Source: Finegoldia magna
GTDB lineage: Bacteria; Bacillota; Clostridia; Tissierellales; Peptoniphilaceae
Assembly (NCBI RefSeq): GCF_003182075.1
Contig: NZ_QGTH01000009.1
Coordinates: forward strand, 1 to 64,000
Direction of reading: 5' to 3'
DNA length: 64,000 nucleotides
The first letter of the stretch is position 1. Each line of letters starts with the position of its first letter. Positions 63,215 through 64,000 of this stretch are shown here, in pieces. The notes under the pieces were generated by a model, which saw only the letters and a list, made by a program, of their open reading frames with translations, did not search any database and was not told the origin of the DNA. The translations under genes and the position numbers were made by a program.

Positions 63215-63577
63215 ATGTTTAAGAAAATTGATAAAAACGCAAATAGAGTTAAAAGACATTTACGTATTCGTAAGAACCTTACAGGAACTTCTGAAAAACC
63301 AAGATTATGCGTATTCAAGTCTAATACTAACATCTATGCACAATTAATCGATGATGTTAACCACAACACATTAGTAGCTGCATCAACATTAGATAAAGAT
63401 TACAAAGGCGAATCAAAATCTAACATGGAAGCTGCAAAACTTGTTGGTGAATTAATCGGTAAGAGAGCTATCGACAAAGGCATTGAACAATGCGTATTTG
63501 ACAGATCTGGATATTTATATCACGGAAAAGTTAAAGAATTAGCTGAAGGTGCTAGAAGCGCCGGACTTAAATTTTAG
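63215..63577 (+). CDS. rplR: Ribosomal protein L18
   Basis: A 120-residue 5S rRNA-binding protein with a basic N-terminus ([13 protein letters not shown]) and the end [20 protein letters not shown]. Confidence 0.96.
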   Translation: MFKKIDKNANRVKRHLRIRKNLTGTSEKPRLCVFKSNTNIYAQLIDDVNHNTLVAASTLDKDYKGESKSNMEAAKLVGELIGKRAIDKGIEQCVFDRSGYLYHGKVKELAEGARSAGLKF

Positions 63578-63597
63578 TGCAAGGGAGGTATTTAGTA

Positions 63598-64000
63598 TTG
63601 GAACTTTTAAATAAAGAAATAGAAGGTTTAGAATTAGAAGAAAGAGTTGTAAATATTAACCGTGTAGCTAAGGTTGTTAAGGGTGGTAGAAACTTTAGAT
63701 TCGCAGCCCTTGTAGTAGTTGGAGATAAAAACGGACATGTTGGTGTTGGTATTGGTAAAGCACAAGAAGTACCAGAAGCTATTAGAAAAGCTAGCCAAGA
63801 TGCTAAAAAACACATCTTCACAGTTCCTATCGTAAACACAACTATTCCTCACCAAGTAACAGGAATATTTGGAGCTGGTAGAGTATTATTAAAACCAGCT
63901 GGAGAAGGTACTGGAGTTATCGCCGGAGGACCTGTTCGTGCGGTATGTGAATTAGCTGGTATCAAAGACGTTCGTTCTAAATCATTGGGAACATCAAACC
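63598..64000 (+). CDS. rpsE: Ribosomal protein S5 (3' end outside window)
   Basis: The first 134 residues of S5; the window ends before the stop. Start is TTG at 63598, eight bases after AGGGAGGT. The S5 N-terminal domain ([19 protein letters not shown]) and [18 protein letters not shown] are present. Continues the spc order after rplR. Confidence 0.95.
   Translation, partial: MELLNKEIEGLELEERVVNINRVAKVVKGGRNFRFAALVVVGDKNGHVGVGIGKAQEVPEAIRKASQDAKKHIFTVPIVNTTIPHQVTGIFGAGRVLLKPAGEGTGVIAGGPVRAVCELAGIKDVRSKSLGTSN

Overview
The window is a chromosomal segment of a low-GC, AT-biased Gram-positive anaerobe. Gene content, T-box and riboswitch control, strong AGGAGG ribosome sites and the overall look of the proteins fit the Peptoniphilaceae, most likely Finegoldia magna or a close relative. 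This assignment is an inference from recall; no database was searched. There are no prophages, transposases, CRISPR arrays or rRNA genes.

Layout. 1-606: a MITE-like long palindrome and a preQ1-I riboswitch. 607-1819: an ECF transporter S subunit and a radical SAM protein, read as a queuosine-precursor salvage pair. 1.9-8.2 kb: a lipoprotein, two tiny membrane proteins, two D,D-carboxypeptidases, a serine T-box with serS, a glycosyltransferase and tRNA-Arg(CCU). 8.4-10.4 kb (minus): a DNA-repair radical SAM gene pair. 10.5-16 kb: BrnQ, a DUF1232 protein, a three-gene ABC importer and an isochorismatase-like hydrolase. 16-24 kb (mostly minus): membrane proteins, an orphan ArsD-like protein, a class I glutamine amidotransferase-like hydrolase, tRNA-Ser(CGA), a DMT exporter, MsrAB, a SPASM-type radical SAM protein with a TetR regulator, and an AhpD-like protein. 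24.2-32.4 kb: Pst phosphate importer, a two-component system and a lactococcin-972-type ABC exporter without a bacteriocin gene. 32.6-36.1 kb: a glycosyltransferase plus WecC and WecB, which make UDP-ManNAcA. 36.2-36.96 kb (minus): three tandem, mutually related, strongly cationic peptides of 54, 49 and 57 residues behind a perfect consensus promoter. 37.3-49.6 kb: a diverged CapD-like SDR, M42 peptidase, NDT-like protein, purA, a TetR/MMPL/heptad-repeat operon, and a proline T-box with proS. 49.6-54.9 kb: an autoregulated XRE gene pair, an ArsM plus aquaglyceroporin arsenic operon, a double GNAT protein and a MATE pump. 54.9-64 kb: a second long palindrome, then the S10/spc ribosomal protein operon from rpsJ into rpsE, which is cut by the window end.

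The most novel element is the tandem peptide locus at 36226-36796. Its members are too short for ordinary gene callers, share the core (N/S)M(A/S)SM(N/A)FA...F(Y/N)ER..PLF, and have no recognisable modification or export gene beside them. The preQ1 switch has a readable antiterminator/terminator exchange and supports a queuosine role for the two genes behind it. The two long palindromes (254 and 277 bp) share nested stem architecture; the first is flanked by a 5-bp direct repeat. Regulatory logic is visible in several places: TGAAC-N3-GTTCA operators before the TetR operon, three operators at exact 23-bp spacing before the XRE gene, and a CGATAA-N3-TTATCG dyad at the start of the arsenic operon.
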